A stretch of 64,000 bases of DNA from Roseomonas haemaphysalidis (GTDB lineage: Bacteria > Pseudomonadota > Alphaproteobacteria > Acetobacterales > Acetobacteraceae): assembly GCF_017355405.1 (NCBI RefSeq), contig NZ_CP061177.1, forward strand, positions 930,001-994,000, written 5' to 3'. Position 1 is the first letter of the stretch; each line of letters opens with the position of its first letter. Positions 44,101 to 52,893 of this stretch are shown here, piece by piece. The position numbers were made by a program, and so were the translations under genes. The notes beneath the pieces were generated by a model that had not been told where the DNA came from, ran no database searches, and saw only the letters and a list, made by a program, of their open reading frames with translations.

Positions 44101-46110
44101 TTACGCGTCACGATCCGTGCGCGTTCGCGGCCGCGCCGGCCCCGCATAGGGGTCGATCGCCGTCTGCGCGCCGTCGCCCGTCGCGGCGAACACGCGGCAA
44201 TCCTCGCACAGGTCGAGCAGCGCCAGCCGTACCGGGTCGGCGAACATCCAGTGGCCGCTGGCCGACAGCTTGCGCTTCACCCGGTCGATGGCGCTGCGGG
44301 TGCCGAACAGCTTGTGGCATTGCGGGCATTCGGCCGGCGCTTCCTGCCGCAGCACGACGCGCTGCCCGGCTTCCGGCAGCAGGCTGATGCGCGGCTCCAG
44401 CGTGATCACCTTTTCCGGGCAGGTGGCGGCGCAAAGGCCGCATTGCACGCAGGCATCTTCCAGGAAGGACAGCTCCGGGCGGTCCGGGTTCGCGGCAAAG
44501 GCGCCTGTCGGGCAGACGGTGGTGCAGGACAGGCACAGCGTGCAGCCATCCGCCACCAGCGCCGCGCCGAAGCCGGCGGCGGGCGGCAGCGGGATGATGG
44601 CGGCGGGCGTTTCCAGCGCGCCGCGCAGCGCGGCCAGCGCGGCCTTCAGCATCTCGCGCGGGGTGCCGAGGGGCAGGAAGTCGGCGTCGCGCGGCAATGC
44701 CACGCCAGGGGGCGCGGCGCGCAGCGCGTCCAGCATCGCGAAGGGGTCATCCTGCTCGATCGCGTCCGGCACGGCCTGCAGGCCGAGGCCCCCCAGCAGC
44801 GCGGCGGCGGTGTCCAGGTTGCGCAGCACGCCTTCCGCGCCGTGCGGCCGGCGGGCGGGCAACAGCACGCGCACGCGGCCGGCGCCCCAGGCATAGGGCG
44901 CGACCAGGGTGGCCAGGTCCAGCGCGCTGGCCTCGCCCACCCGCAGCGGCAGCACGTCGGCCGGCAGGCCGGGGCCGTGGCGGGACAGCGCATCGAACAT
45001 CGCCTCCCCCGCCTCGCCGTGCAGCAGCAGGGTGGGGGCGGTGCCGCCGGCGGCGTGGAATGCGCGCAGCAGCACGCGGGCGCGGCGCAGCAGCGCGTCC
45101 GGCGGCGGCAGGGCGTAGGTGGCGGCGCCGGTGGGGCAGACGGCGGCGCAGGCGCCGCAGCCGGCGCAGATCTCGGCGCTGATCGCCACGCTGTCCCGGT
45201 GCCCGGGCGCGGCGGGGGTGATAGCGCCGGTGGGGCACAGGTCCAGGCAGCGGGTGCAGCCGGTGCGGCGGTTGCGCGAATGGGCGCAAAGCCCGGCGTC
45301 AAAGGTCACGAAGCGCGGCTTGTCGAACTGCCCGACCAGCGCCTCGGCGTCGCGCGCCAGGCGGGCGACGGCGGCGGCATCCCCCGGGTCGGCCCGCAGG
45401 TAGCCGAGCCGGACCTCATGTGCCGGAAACAGCGGCGGGCCGCCCGTCAGGTCCAGGATCATGTCGCAGCGGCTTTGCGCCCCGTCCTGACCGCGCCCCC
45501 AGCGATAGGCGCCGCGCGAGGAGGGGGCGGCCGCCGCGTAGCCATCGATGGTGACGGCGAAGTGGCCCAGCCAGCCGGTGGCCGCGCGCGCCCGGCCGCG
45601 CAGCACGGGAAAGGTGCCGGTGGCCAGCGGCTCCACCTCTTCCGCGCCGGTCAGCAGCACGGTCAGGTCCAGGCTGGATTGCAGCGTGGCGGCCAGCCCG
45701 AGCGCCGCCGCGTCACGCCCCAGCACCAGCGTGACGCCTTCGCTGGACAGGGGCACCAGCGGCGTGGCGGGCATGGGGACGCCGGCGGCGGCCAGCAGCG
45801 CGGCCATCTTGGGCCCGGCCCTGTCGCCCTGGTCGGACCAGCCGGCCTGCTCGCGCACGTTCACGAAGTCCAACGCGCCGCGGTGGCCTGCGGCCTCGGC
45901 CTCCTGGCGGAACAGCGGCGCTTCCTGCGTGCAGCCCACGGTCACCGCGTCCTCGCCCAGCGCGGCCAGGAAACGGTCGAGCTGCGAGCGGCAGAGTTGC
46001 TCGCCGGTGCGCAGGCGGCCGCCGCAGCCGCGCGTGAGGGCGGCCTCGTCCAGCACCATGGTATCCTCGCAGGAACAGGCGAAGACGGTGCGGGGGCGCG
46101 TGCTGTCCAT
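44101..46110 (-). CDS. Multi-cluster 4Fe-4S ferredoxin-type protein
   Basis: This 669-residue soluble protein holds four Cys-rich clusters: CTRCLDLCPTG, CAGCGACAAVCPTG, CTLCLSCTTVCPTG and CVQCGLCAATCPEK, plus CPQC and CEDC near the C-terminus and CSCED near the start. It matches the large 4Fe-4S protein that usually accompanies DUF3305/DUF3306 and a molybdopterin formate dehydrogenase-like enzyme. It probably handles electrons or helps assemble that enzyme; this is inference. The ATG at 46110 has AAGGA seven bases upstream. It is divergent from the genes starting at 46200. Confidence 0.85.
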   Translation of the reverse strand: MDSTRPRTVFACSCEDTMVLDEAALTRGCGGRLRTGEQLCRSQLDRFLAALGEDAVTVGCTQEAPLFRQEAEAAGHRGALDFVNVREQAGWSDQGDRAGPKMAALLAAAGVPMPATPLVPLSSEGVTLVLGRDAAALGLAATLQSSLDLTVLLTGAEEVEPLATGTFPVLRGRARAATGWLGHFAVTIDGYAAAAPSSRGAYRWGRGQDGAQSRCDMILDLTGGPPLFPAHEVRLGYLRADPGDAAAVARLARDAEALVGQFDKPRFVTFDAGLCAHSRNRRTGCTRCLDLCPTGAITPAAPGHRDSVAISAEICAGCGACAAVCPTGAATYALPPPDALLRRARVLLRAFHAAGGTAPTLLLHGEAGEAMFDALSRHGPGLPADVLPLRVGEASALDLATLVAPYAWGAGRVRVLLPARRPHGAEGVLRNLDTAAALLGGLGLQAVPDAIEQDDPFAMLDALRAAPPGVALPRDADFLPLGTPREMLKAALAALRGALETPAAIIPLPPAAGFGAALVADGCTLCLSCTTVCPTGAFAANPDRPELSFLEDACVQCGLCAATCPEKVITLEPRISLLPEAGQRVVLRQEAPAECPQCHKLFGTRSAIDRVKRKLSASGHWMFADPVRLALLDLCEDCRVFAATGDGAQTAIDPYAGPARPRTRTDRDA

Positions 46111-46156
46111 CAATCAATCCTTCGGCCGGTCGGTGGCAAGGCCCGGCCTCAGCGCC

Positions 46157-46162
46157 TAATAT
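46157..46162 (+). promoter_or_regulatory. Candidate -10 element TAATAT
   Basis: TAATAT lies 38 bases before the chosen start of the ligase-family gene in otherwise GC-rich DNA. No clear -35 is seen. Its presence argues against the in-frame ATG at 46161 as the start. Confidence 0.35.
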
Positions 46163-46199
46163 GCTGCCGGTGGACACACGCACAAAGACCCCGGCCAAC

Positions 46200-46889
46200 A
46201 TGAGTGCCACCGCGCCCGCGCAGGGCCTGCCGCCGCTGCCCAGCCTGTTCGCGCCCCACGCCCTGCCCGCGGGCGCCGACGCGATGGTCGAGGCCGCGCG
46301 CATGGCCCCCATGCTCGGCGCCGGCACGCTGGCCTGGGTGGATGCGCCCGACAGCGTGCAGGCCGCCGTGGTGCTGGAACCCGAGCTGCCGCTCGCCGCC
46401 GCCCGCGTGGCGCTGCTGGCCGCCGCCACGGCCGCCGTGGATGCCCTGGTGGTGCTGGGTCCGCCGGAAATCCCCATGGCGCTGCGCTGGCCCGCCACCG
46501 TGCTGGTCAATGGCGGCACGGTAGGGCAGGCCCTGCTGGCCACGCCCCCCGGCACGGCCGAGACCGCGGTGCCGGACTGGATGGTCGCGGGCATCCGGCT
46601 GGACATGCACGGCCACGCCGCCGAGCCCGGCCTGTTCCCCGACCGCACCGCCCTGGCCGAGGAAGGCTTCGCCGAGGTCCCGGTGCCGGAGCTGGTGGCC
46701 GCCTGGGCGCGACACCTGATGGCGGGCCTCGCCGAATGGCAGGAGGAAGGCTTCTTCCGGCTGTCGGAACGCGTGCTGGAACGGCTGGAGGACGCGCAGG
46801 GCGCGGCGCTGGACCCGCTGGATGGCAGCCTGCTGCTGCCCGGTGGGCGGCGCTTTTCCGTGATGACGGACAGAAAGGCCGGGGAATGA
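46200..46889 (+). CDS. Biotin/lipoate-protein ligase-family protein (DUF4444 type)
   Basis: This 229-residue protein resembles the alphaproteobacterial biotin/lipoate ligase-like family: LPPLPSLFAPHALPAGADA, GAGTLAWVDAPDSVQAAVVL, LEPELPLAAARVALLAAAT and a C-terminal DGSLLLPGGR segment. A true biotin-ligase GRGR loop is not evident, so ligase activity is doubtful. The stop codon TGA lies inside the family-1 hairpin that follows. It heads a plus-strand set with DUF6505, DUF6352, DUF3305 and DUF3306. Start uncertain: 46161 is also possible. Confidence 0.72.
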   Translation: MSATAPAQGLPPLPSLFAPHALPAGADAMVEAARMAPMLGAGTLAWVDAPDSVQAAVVLEPELPLAAARVALLAAATAAVDALVVLGPPEIPMALRWPATVLVNGGTVGQALLATPPGTAETAVPDWMVAGIRLDMHGHAAEPGLFPDRTALAEEGFAEVPVPELVAAWARHLMAGLAEWQEEGFFRLSERVLERLEDAQGAALDPLDGSLLLPGGRRFSVMTDRKAGE

Positions 46890-47024
46890 ATTCCCCGGAC
46901 CCTTTCTTTCTTTTTGGCCGTTTCCGGTCACGCCCGTGGTGCGGCCGGGCTTCCGGCGCGACGGCAACGCATGTGTCAGGCAGGCAGAAAAAAGGTGGGG
47001 GTCCGGGGGAGTTCTCTTCCCCGG
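46879..47024. repeat. Family-1 composite element between ligase-like and DUF6505 genes
   Basis: The left hairpin CCGGGGAAT/ATTCCCCGG (46879-46898) includes the upstream stop codon and leads into ACCCTTTCTTTC and five T. The right hairpin CCGGGG/CCCCGG (47003-47024) is inverted and preceded by AAAAAAGGTGGGGGT. Both flanking genes run rightward, so the right half has no gene to terminate. The spacer has TTTCCGGTCACGCC, nearly repeated in the element at 48636. Confidence 0.65.
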
Positions 47025-47049
47025 CCTTTTCCGCGCCCGGAGTGCACGC

Positions 47050-47598
47050 ATGAAGCTCCCCCGCACCCTGCGCCTCGACCCGTCCGACACGGTGGTCTTC
47101 GGCCAGGCCGCGCCGCCCGGCGAATGGGCGGTGCCCGGCGGCTTCGCCTTCTGGGACGACGACCTCGCGGCGTTGAGCGGCCAGCGGCGGCAGGCCTTCC
47201 GCGCCGGCTTTCTGGGCCTCGGCAGCTTCGGCTGGTCGACGCTGGTGGAAGTGGCGGAAGCCAGCGCCGCTGAGCGCGAAGCGGCCGTCGCCCGGCTGGC
47301 CGCGCATATTCGCGCGGCCTATGGCGCGCCGGACGAGGCCAGCGCCCGCGCGGCGGCGGAGGACGAGCTCGGCTTCGCGGAATCGCTGTGCGACCACCCG
47401 CCCGGCACCGTGCTGGCCCTGGCGCGCAGCGTGGTGGATGGCCGTGTCTCGGAGCAGTTCCGCACGTTGCACCGGCGCGAGGCGCCGCACCGCGACTTCG
47501 GCAGCCTGCCGGTCTTCGGCATCGTCGAGGTTGAGGATGACGAGGCGCCGGACCACATGCCCGATCTGACCAGAATGGGCCCCGGAGCAGACCGATGA
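47050..47598 (+). CDS. DUF6505-family protein
   Basis: This 182-residue protein opens LPRTLRLDPSDTVVFGQAAP and has WAVPGGFAFWDDD and GFLGLGSFGWSTLVEVAEA. I recognise it as the small conserved protein of alphaproteobacteria now called DUF6505, encoded beside DUF6352 and DUF3305; this is from memory. No catalytic motif is apparent. Its TGA overlaps the next ATG as ATGA, so it is coupled to DUF6352. Confidence 0.72.
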   Translation: MKLPRTLRLDPSDTVVFGQAAPPGEWAVPGGFAFWDDDLAALSGQRRQAFRAGFLGLGSFGWSTLVEVAEASAAEREAAVARLAAHIRAAYGAPDEASARAAAEDELGFAESLCDHPPGTVLALARSVVDGRVSEQFRTLHRREAPHRDFGSLPVFGIVEVEDDEAPDHMPDLTRMGPGADR

Positions 47599-48617
47599 CC
47601 GACTTCTGGATCGCCTCCGGCCACCACCTGTGCGACCGCGACGCGGCGGGCCGGCTGCTGCCGACGCCCGACCTGTGGCGCGCCTTTCTGGCCCGCCCCG
47701 AGCTGCGCCCGCCGCCCGAGGCCTGCAACGCCGAGCGCGCGCTGCACGCCAGCCTGCTGCGCGACCCGTTGCGGGCGGTGTCCGGCGCCAGCCTCGCCGC
47801 GTTGGCCGATCCGGACGCGGCGGAGAACTGGCAGGTCTTCCTGCGCTTCCGCGACCGCGTGGCGGCGCAGCCGACGCTGGAAGCGGCCTGGATCGATTTC
47901 TTTCGCGGCGACGTGCGCGGCGTGCCGCCCCTGTTCCTGCAGATGCTGACGCAGCTGGTGTGCCGCGCGGCGCTGGACGGCGTGACCGACGCCTATGTGC
48001 TGCGCGCCGCCGAATGCCTGTTCCGCCCGCAGCGCGCCGCCATCCACCAGGGTGCCCTGCTGCTGGCCGACGAGGAGACGGTGGACCTGCGCGCCCGCGA
48101 CGGCGACCTGGGCGCGCTGGGCCAGTTGCTGACCGAGGCCGGCGCCGCGCCGCGCGCGGTGGAGCTGGACGTGCTGGCCTCGCCCGACGTCGCCGCCTAT
48201 GCCGCGCGCGCCGACGCGCATGACCTGGCGCTGGACATCGCGCAGAACCGCCCCGGCCAGCATGCCCTGGCCCGCGCGCTGGAACGCTTCATCGAACACG
48301 TGCTGGGCGAGCGCACCGCCATCCGCCCCGCCGCCGTGATCGAGGACCCGGACTGGTCCTGGCATGTGGGGCTGGACACGGAAGCCACGGCCATCGCCAA
48401 CGACCTGTGGCACGGCAAGGACGTGGCGCAGGCGCGGCTGGCGCGCATCGTCTGGCTGGGCGTGCTGGATTTCGCCGAAGCCAGCCGCGTGCTGCCCCGC
48501 GCCGCCGGCCGGCCGGTGTATCTGGCGCTGGCGATGGACACCGCCCAGCGGCTGCGCCTGAAGCCGCAGAACTTGCTGGCCGGGTTGCCGCTGCTGGCGG
48601 CGGAGGCGGCATCGTGA
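47595..48617 (+). CDS. DUF6352-family protein
   Basis: This 340-residue protein starts DFWIASGHHLCDRDAAGRLL and contains the acidic and aromatic stretch ENWQVFLRFRDRVAAQ, FLQMLTQLVCRAALDG and DWSWHVGLDTEATAIANDLW (in order). It fits DUF6352, a family of unknown function linked to molybdoenzyme accessory loci. It may act like a TorD-type chaperone since it is helical and of similar placement, but this is a guess. It is translationally coupled to DUF6505 upstream. Confidence 0.75.
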   Translation: MTDFWIASGHHLCDRDAAGRLLPTPDLWRAFLARPELRPPPEACNAERALHASLLRDPLRAVSGASLAALADPDAAENWQVFLRFRDRVAAQPTLEAAWIDFFRGDVRGVPPLFLQMLTQLVCRAALDGVTDAYVLRAAECLFRPQRAAIHQGALLLADEETVDLRARDGDLGALGQLLTEAGAAPRAVELDVLASPDVAAYAARADAHDLALDIAQNRPGQHALARALERFIEHVLGERTAIRPAAVIEDPDWSWHVGLDTEATAIANDLWHGKDVAQARLARIVWLGVLDFAEASRVLPRAAGRPVYLALAMDTAQRLRLKPQNLLAGLPLLAAEAAS

Positions 48618-48635
48618 CGCGCGTGAAGCAAAAGG

Positions 48636-48786
48636 CCGGGGAAGGAATTCCCCGGACCCCATCGTCTTTTTGTTTCGCTTCCGGTCGCGCCGCTGGGCCG
48701 CGTCCGTGTCAGACCGCCGCATGCCACGGCCGCACCCTGAATCAGACAGAAAAAAGCAGGGGTTTCAGGGGAATTCATTCCCCTGA
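48636..48786. repeat. Family-1 composite element between DUF6352 and DUF3305 genes
   Basis: Left hairpin CCGGGGAA/TTCCCCGG (48636-48655) then ACCCCATCGTC and five T. Right hairpin TCAGGGGAAT/ATTCCCCTGA (48765-48786), inverted, preceded by AAAAAAGCAGGGGT. The flanking genes are co-directional. The right half is nearly identical to the one at 54232. Confidence 0.65.
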
Positions 48787-48807
48787 CCTTTTCCCCCGGC
48801 CCGCCGC

Positions 48808-49329
48808 ATGAGCGACGCCTTCGGCACCCCCGACACGCTGCGCATCGGCCTCGCCGTCGTGGCCGAGCGCCGCCCCGCCACCAGCCCCTGGGCCGACTGG
48901 GTGTGGCGCGTGGTGGACGTGATCGAGCATGCGCCCGACACCCCGCCCTGGACCGTGCTACGGCAGGAGCCGTCGCGCACGCTGTTCCTGGCCGGCCATG
49001 CCGTGCTGTCGCTGCACCCGACCGATACGGACAACTACCGCCAGAACCTTCACAGCGACGACCCGCGCGTCTGGGTGGTGCTGCGCGATGCGCCGGGCGA
49101 GCCGGGCATGGCGCTGCATCTGGTGACGCTGGACCCGGGCGAGGCACATCTCTACGCCGATGTCGGCAACGACACGCTGGAAAGCCTGCCGCTGCCCGCG
49201 TTCCTGATGGGCCCCGCACAGCGTTTCGTGGCCACCCACCACAAGGAACGCAGCTTCCACAAGCGCCGGCGCGACCGCGCGGACCCCGAGGCCCTGGCCC
49301 GCCGCCGCCCCGGAGACGACGACGCGTGA
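48808..49329 (+). CDS. DUF3305-family protein
   Basis: This 173-residue protein reads LRIGLAVVAERRPATSPWAD, then LHPTDTDNYRQNLHSDDPRV, FLMGPAQRFVATHHKE and a basic C-terminus, matching DUF3305. The family is found next to DUF3306 and a formate dehydrogenase-like molybdoenzyme; its biochemical role is unknown. It is coupled to DUF3306 through a GTGA overlap. Confidence 0.82.
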   Translation: MSDAFGTPDTLRIGLAVVAERRPATSPWADWVWRVVDVIEHAPDTPPWTVLRQEPSRTLFLAGHAVLSLHPTDTDNYRQNLHSDDPRVWVVLRDAPGEPGMALHLVTLDPGEAHLYADVGNDTLESLPLPAFLMGPAQRFVATHHKERSFHKRRRDRADPEALARRRPGDDDA

Positions 49330-49952
49330 GCGGCTTTCTGGGCCGCTGGTCCCGCCGCAAGCGGGGCGAGGATCTTTCGGAACCCGGTGCCGCTCCGCCG
49401 GTGCCGGAAGCGGCGCCCGCGCCATCGCCGCCGGAGCCGGCCTTCGACCCGGACAGCCTGCCGGCGCTGGACAGCCTGGGCGCCGGGTCCGACCTGTCCG
49501 CCTTTCTGCACCCCAAGGTCCCGGAACTGCTGCGGCAGGCGGCGCTGCGGCGCGTTTGGGCAGCCGACCCCGGCATCCGCGACTTTGTCGGCCCGGCCGA
49601 CTATGCCTGGGACTTTAACGCCCCCGATGGTGTGCCGGGCTTCGCGCTGCAGGTGGGCGGCGACCTCCGCAAGCTGCTGGCCCAGGCGATCGGCGAGGTG
49701 ACGGCGCCCGAAACCACAGCCGAAGCCGTGCCCGAGGACACCCCCGTGGTGGCGCCGCCCTCCAGCCCCGTGCGGTTGGCGGAGCCGGCCCCGCCCGGGA
49801 TCGCGGCCGAGGAGGAGCCGGAGCCGCCGCCCTTGCGGGAGCGGCGGCATGGCGGAGCCCTGCCGGTGCCGGGTGGCGAAACAACGGGCGAGGAGCCGCG
49901 CGTGGCCGGGCGCGACGATCCTGGGCGCGAACAGCAAGGCCGCCAGGGCTGA
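49326..49952 (+). CDS. DUF3306-family protein
   Basis: This 208-residue protein starts with GTG and reads SGFLGRWSRRKRGEDLSE, then a Pro/Ala-rich linker, SLGAGSDLSAFLHPKVPELL and RQAALRRVWAADPGIRDFVG, the DUF3306 signature. The C-terminal half is low-complexity Pro/Glu. The partner DUF3305 lies immediately upstream. No molybdopterin enzyme gene follows within the window. Confidence 0.82.
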   Translation: MSGFLGRWSRRKRGEDLSEPGAAPPVPEAAPAPSPPEPAFDPDSLPALDSLGAGSDLSAFLHPKVPELLRQAALRRVWAADPGIRDFVGPADYAWDFNAPDGVPGFALQVGGDLRKLLAQAIGEVTAPETTAEAVPEDTPVVAPPSSPVRLAEPAPPGIAAEEEPEPPPLRERRHGGALPVPGGETTGEEPRVAGRDDPGREQQGRQG

Positions 49953-50002
49953 CCCTGGCGGCCTGATAGCCGTCGCCGCACCCGTCCGGCGGGTCAGGCC
50001 GT

Positions 50003-50920
50003 TCAGTCGTAGGCGACGCGGCCCTTGGGCGCGCCCGCCTTGCCGCCGAGATAGCCGCACAGCGCCGCCAGGATCAGCACCACGAAGCTGATCAGCGCAG
50101 CGCGGGACACCACCTCGGCCGCCGTCTGTGCCGCCTGGGCCGCCTGGTCGCGCAACCGCTGCGCCGCGGCGCGGTACTGCTGCTCATATTGCGTGATCTG
50201 CGTGCGGGCCTCGTCCACCGGGATGGACCGAGCACGGGCCAGCGCCTGCGCCGCGCGCTCGCGGGCCTGCTGCTGGTCGGCGGCATCGCCGGTCAGCAGC
50301 GAACGGACGGCGGAAATGGCGCTGTCGCGCAGTTCGGCCGGGTCCTGGCCGCCGGTGGTTTCGCGCAGCTGCTGCTCGATGCCCGCGAAGGGGTTGGCCT
50401 GCTGCGCCAGCGCGGGGGCCGCGCCTTGCACCGCCGAGCCGGCACCCTGCGCCACGCCGCCCAACACGTTGGTCACGCCGTTCAGCGCGCCGCCCACCAG
50501 CCCGCTGACGGCGCCCGACAGCATGAACAGCACGACCAGCGTCGTGGTGGCCCAGGTGGCCAGCCCGTGCAGGCCGCCGGTGCCGCCGGCCGGCTGCGCC
50601 GACAGGCGACCGGCCACCCAGCCGCCGGCAAAGGCGGCGATCAGCCCGGACACGCCGTACCAGGCGGCGGCGGCGATCGACAGCGTGCTGGCGTTGGGGC
50701 TTTGCCCGGTGGCCGGGTCCAGCGTGGCGACGCCGATGCCGATGCCCAGTAGGCTCAGCGCCGCCTGGACGACCAGCGCGATGGCGACGCCGGCCAGGAT
50801 GGCGCCCCAGGACATGCGCCGGAGGCCACGCTCCATCCCGCCATAAGGGGTGGCGTAGGCCGCGCCCGGGGCGGGCTGGGCCAAGCTTGGGTGAGCATGG
50901 GGGGTCGTGTAATCGCTCAC
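50003..50920 (-). CDS. PhnA-like multi-pass membrane protein of unknown function
   Basis: This 305-residue protein has three membrane segments in the first half (ISWGAILAGVAIALVVQAAL-like at about 37-60, ASTLSIAAAAWYGVSGLIAA, ATTTLVVLFMLSGAVSGLVG). A helical, Gln/Ala-rich coiled-coil stretch follows (about 205-270), then a final membrane helix near the C-terminus (ISFVVLILAALCGYLGG). The GTG start at 50920 follows AGGAGA. Similar proteins are often labelled PhnA-like without functional evidence. The 50-base gap to the convergent DUF3306 gene shows no hairpin repeat. Confidence 0.75.
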   Translation of the reverse strand: MSDYTTPHAHPSLAQPAPGAAYATPYGGMERGLRRMSWGAILAGVAIALVVQAALSLLGIGIGVATLDPATGQSPNASTLSIAAAAWYGVSGLIAAFAGGWVAGRLSAQPAGGTGGLHGLATWATTTLVVLFMLSGAVSGLVGGALNGVTNVLGGVAQGAGSAVQGAAPALAQQANPFAGIEQQLRETTGGQDPAELRDSAISAVRSLLTGDAADQQQARERAAQALARARSIPVDEARTQITQYEQQYRAAAQRLRDQAAQAAQTAAEVVSRAALISFVVLILAALCGYLGGKAGAPKGRVAYD

Positions 50921-51029
50921 GTCGCGTCTCCTGCCCGTGTGACCGGTGCCTTTGCCCTGGACGGGGCGGAAGCGCCGTCCACTGCGTGTCGCAACGCCGG
51001 GAAACAGGAAAAGTGGCAGGTGCCGGCGG

Positions 51030-52106
51030 CTATCCGGCGTCCGGCGCGGGGTTGTTGCGTGGCTGCAACACGTACAGCGTCGCGCGTTCCTGCATCGGGC
51101 CGGCGGCATGGGCGGCGGCCTCGCCCCATCCCCAGAACAGGTCGGCCCGCGCCGGGCCACGGATGGCGCCGCCGGTATCCTGCGCCAGCACCAGCCGGCG
51201 CAGCGGGGCGCCGCTGCGCGGGTCGCGCGCCACCACCCAGACGGGGCTGCCCAGCGGGATCTCGGCCCGGTCCACGGCGATGGAGCGCAGCGGCGTCAGG
51301 GGCACGCCCTGCGCGCCCGTGGGGCCCTGGTCCGGCCGGGCGGGGACGTCGCGGAAAAACACATAGGACGGGTTTCGGTCCATCATCGCCCGCGCCCGGT
51401 CCGGGCCGGCGGCGGCGAGCCAGGCGCGGATGGACTGCATGGACACCTCGGCGCGCGGAATGGCGCCCTCGTCGGCCAGCAGGCGGCCGATCGGCACGTA
51501 GGGCCGGCCGTTCTGCCCGTCATAGCCGACGCGGCGCACGCCGCCATCCGGCAGCACCACCCGGCCCGAACCCTGGATCTGCAGAAAGAAGCGGTCCACC
51601 GGGTCCGCCAGGAACAGCAGGGCGCTGCCATCGCCGGCCTCGATCGCGGCACGGTCGGGGTAGGGCCGCAGGCGGCCGCCTTCCACCCGCCCGGCGGTGC
51701 GGCGGCCCTTCAGGTCGGGCGCGAAGGCGCTCAGGTCGACCTCCACCAGGTCGGCGGGCCGGCGGTGCAGCGGCACGGAATAGTCGGGGGAGGCGGTGGC
51801 GGCGCCGCGCAGCTCCGGCTCGTAGTAGCCGGTCATCAGACCCTCGCCGGCGGGGCGCAGGGTGAAGTTGCGTTCAAAGAAGTCGCGGGCGGCGGCATGG
51901 TCGCCCGGCGGCAGGGCCGCCGCCTCGGCGCACAGGGCCGCGGTCTGCACCGGGGTCCGCTTTCCGCAGCCGGACAGGTAGGCGGGAATGGCCTCGGCCA
52001 GGGCGTCCTCCCCCCAGCCGGGCAACTCGGCCACCCGGCGCGGCTCGGGCGGCGTGCAGGCCGCCAGCCCCAGCAGGGCGGCGGCCGCGACGGCGAGGCG
52101 CAGCAA
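51030..52106 (-). CDS. mltA: Membrane-bound lytic murein transglycosylase A
   Basis: This 358-residue lipoprotein has a signal with lipobox LLGLAAC (Cys17). The MltA domain includes LMTGYYEPELRGA, FLQIQGSGRVVLPDG, and the C-terminal 3D-type motif LAQDTGGAIRGPARADLFWG with the catalytic Asp. It cleaves peptidoglycan glycan strands to 1,6-anhydro products at the outer membrane. The frame starts with TTG, which puts the signal peptide exactly at the N-terminus. It is four bases from the Tim44-like stop, so they are one operon, as is common in alphaproteobacteria. Confidence 0.92.
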   Translation of the reverse strand: MLRLAVAAAALLGLAACTPPEPRRVAELPGWGEDALAEAIPAYLSGCGKRTPVQTAALCAEAAALPPGDHAAARDFFERNFTLRPAGEGLMTGYYEPELRGAATASPDYSVPLHRRPADLVEVDLSAFAPDLKGRRTAGRVEGGRLRPYPDRAAIEAGDGSALLFLADPVDRFFLQIQGSGRVVLPDGGVRRVGYDGQNGRPYVPIGRLLADEGAIPRAEVSMQSIRAWLAAAGPDRARAMMDRNPSYVFFRDVPARPDQGPTGAQGVPLTPLRSIAVDRAEIPLGSPVWVVARDPRSGAPLRRLVLAQDTGGAIRGPARADLFWGWGEAAAHAAGPMQERATLYVLQPRNNPAPDAG

Positions 52107-52109
52107 GCG

Positions 52110-52766
52110 TTACGCCGCGCCGGTGCTGACCAGCTTCCAGACGGGCTCGCCGCTGCGCAGGTCGCGCTGGAAGGTCCACAGGTCGGTGATCTCGGTGACG
52201 CCGTCATGGCCCGAGGCCACGCTGCCATCCGCCGCCGTGGTGATGTTGATCTGGTCGGACACGATGCGCACCGTGATCTCGGCCACCGTGCCGCGCAGGT
52301 CGGCGGCCTCGATCACCATGTCCTGCACGTTGCGGATTTCGGTGCGCTGGCGCTCGCCCGCCGTTTCGCGCGCCACGATGGCGCCCTCGAAGCCGGCATA
52401 GGTGTCGTCCGACAAGAGGTTGCGCAGCGTCGCGCGGTCGCCGTTGGCGAACGCCTCGACGATCATGCGGAACGCGCCCTCGGCCCCGCCCAGGAACAAC
52501 GCGGGGTCGAAGCTGCCGTCCTGCGCGCGGATGCGGGCCAGCCCCTGTCCGGCCGGGGTGCGGGCATCCGGCACGCCGCGCGCCGGGACCGCCGGCACGG
52601 CGTCCGGGACCGCCTGCGGACCGGGACGCACGGCTTCGGCGGGCCCCTGTGCCTGCGGCGTCCGCTCAAAACCCTGGCGACGGCCGAGCACGCTCCGCAG
52701 CCGAAGCACCAGGAACGCCGCGATCATCGCGAACAGGATCAGTTCGACTGGAAAGCCGCCAGACAT
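52110..52766 (-). CDS. Tim44/TimA-family membrane-anchored protein
   Basis: This 218-residue protein has one N-terminal membrane helix (FPVELILFAMIAAFLVLRL), a Pro-rich linker (about 35-75) and a C-terminal Tim44-like domain (FRMIVEAFANGDRATLRNLL then DMVIEAADLRGTVAEITVR). Bacterial members are anchored in the inner membrane; their role is thought to concern envelope protein handling. GAGGAGAA precedes the ATG at 52766. It sits upstream of mltA. secB, usually its divergent neighbour, is here separated by a phosphatase gene. Confidence 0.9.
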   Translation of the reverse strand: MSGGFPVELILFAMIAAFLVLRLRSVLGRRQGFERTPQAQGPAEAVRPGPQAVPDAVPAVPARGVPDARTPAGQGLARIRAQDGSFDPALFLGGAEGAFRMIVEAFANGDRATLRNLLSDDTYAGFEGAIVARETAGERQRTEIRNVQDMVIEAADLRGTVAEITVRIVSDQINITTAADGSVASGHDGVTEITDLWTFQRDLRSGEPVWKLVSTGAA

Positions 52767-52893
52767 TGCATTCTCCTCATGTGGCGTCACTTAGGGTGCG
52801 CCTGTCACGGCCGCAACGCCCGGCGGGGCCGATTCGCCACCAGCCCGGTGGAATCGCGCCGCCCGGCCGCGGCGCCCCAGCGAAAGTTCCCCC

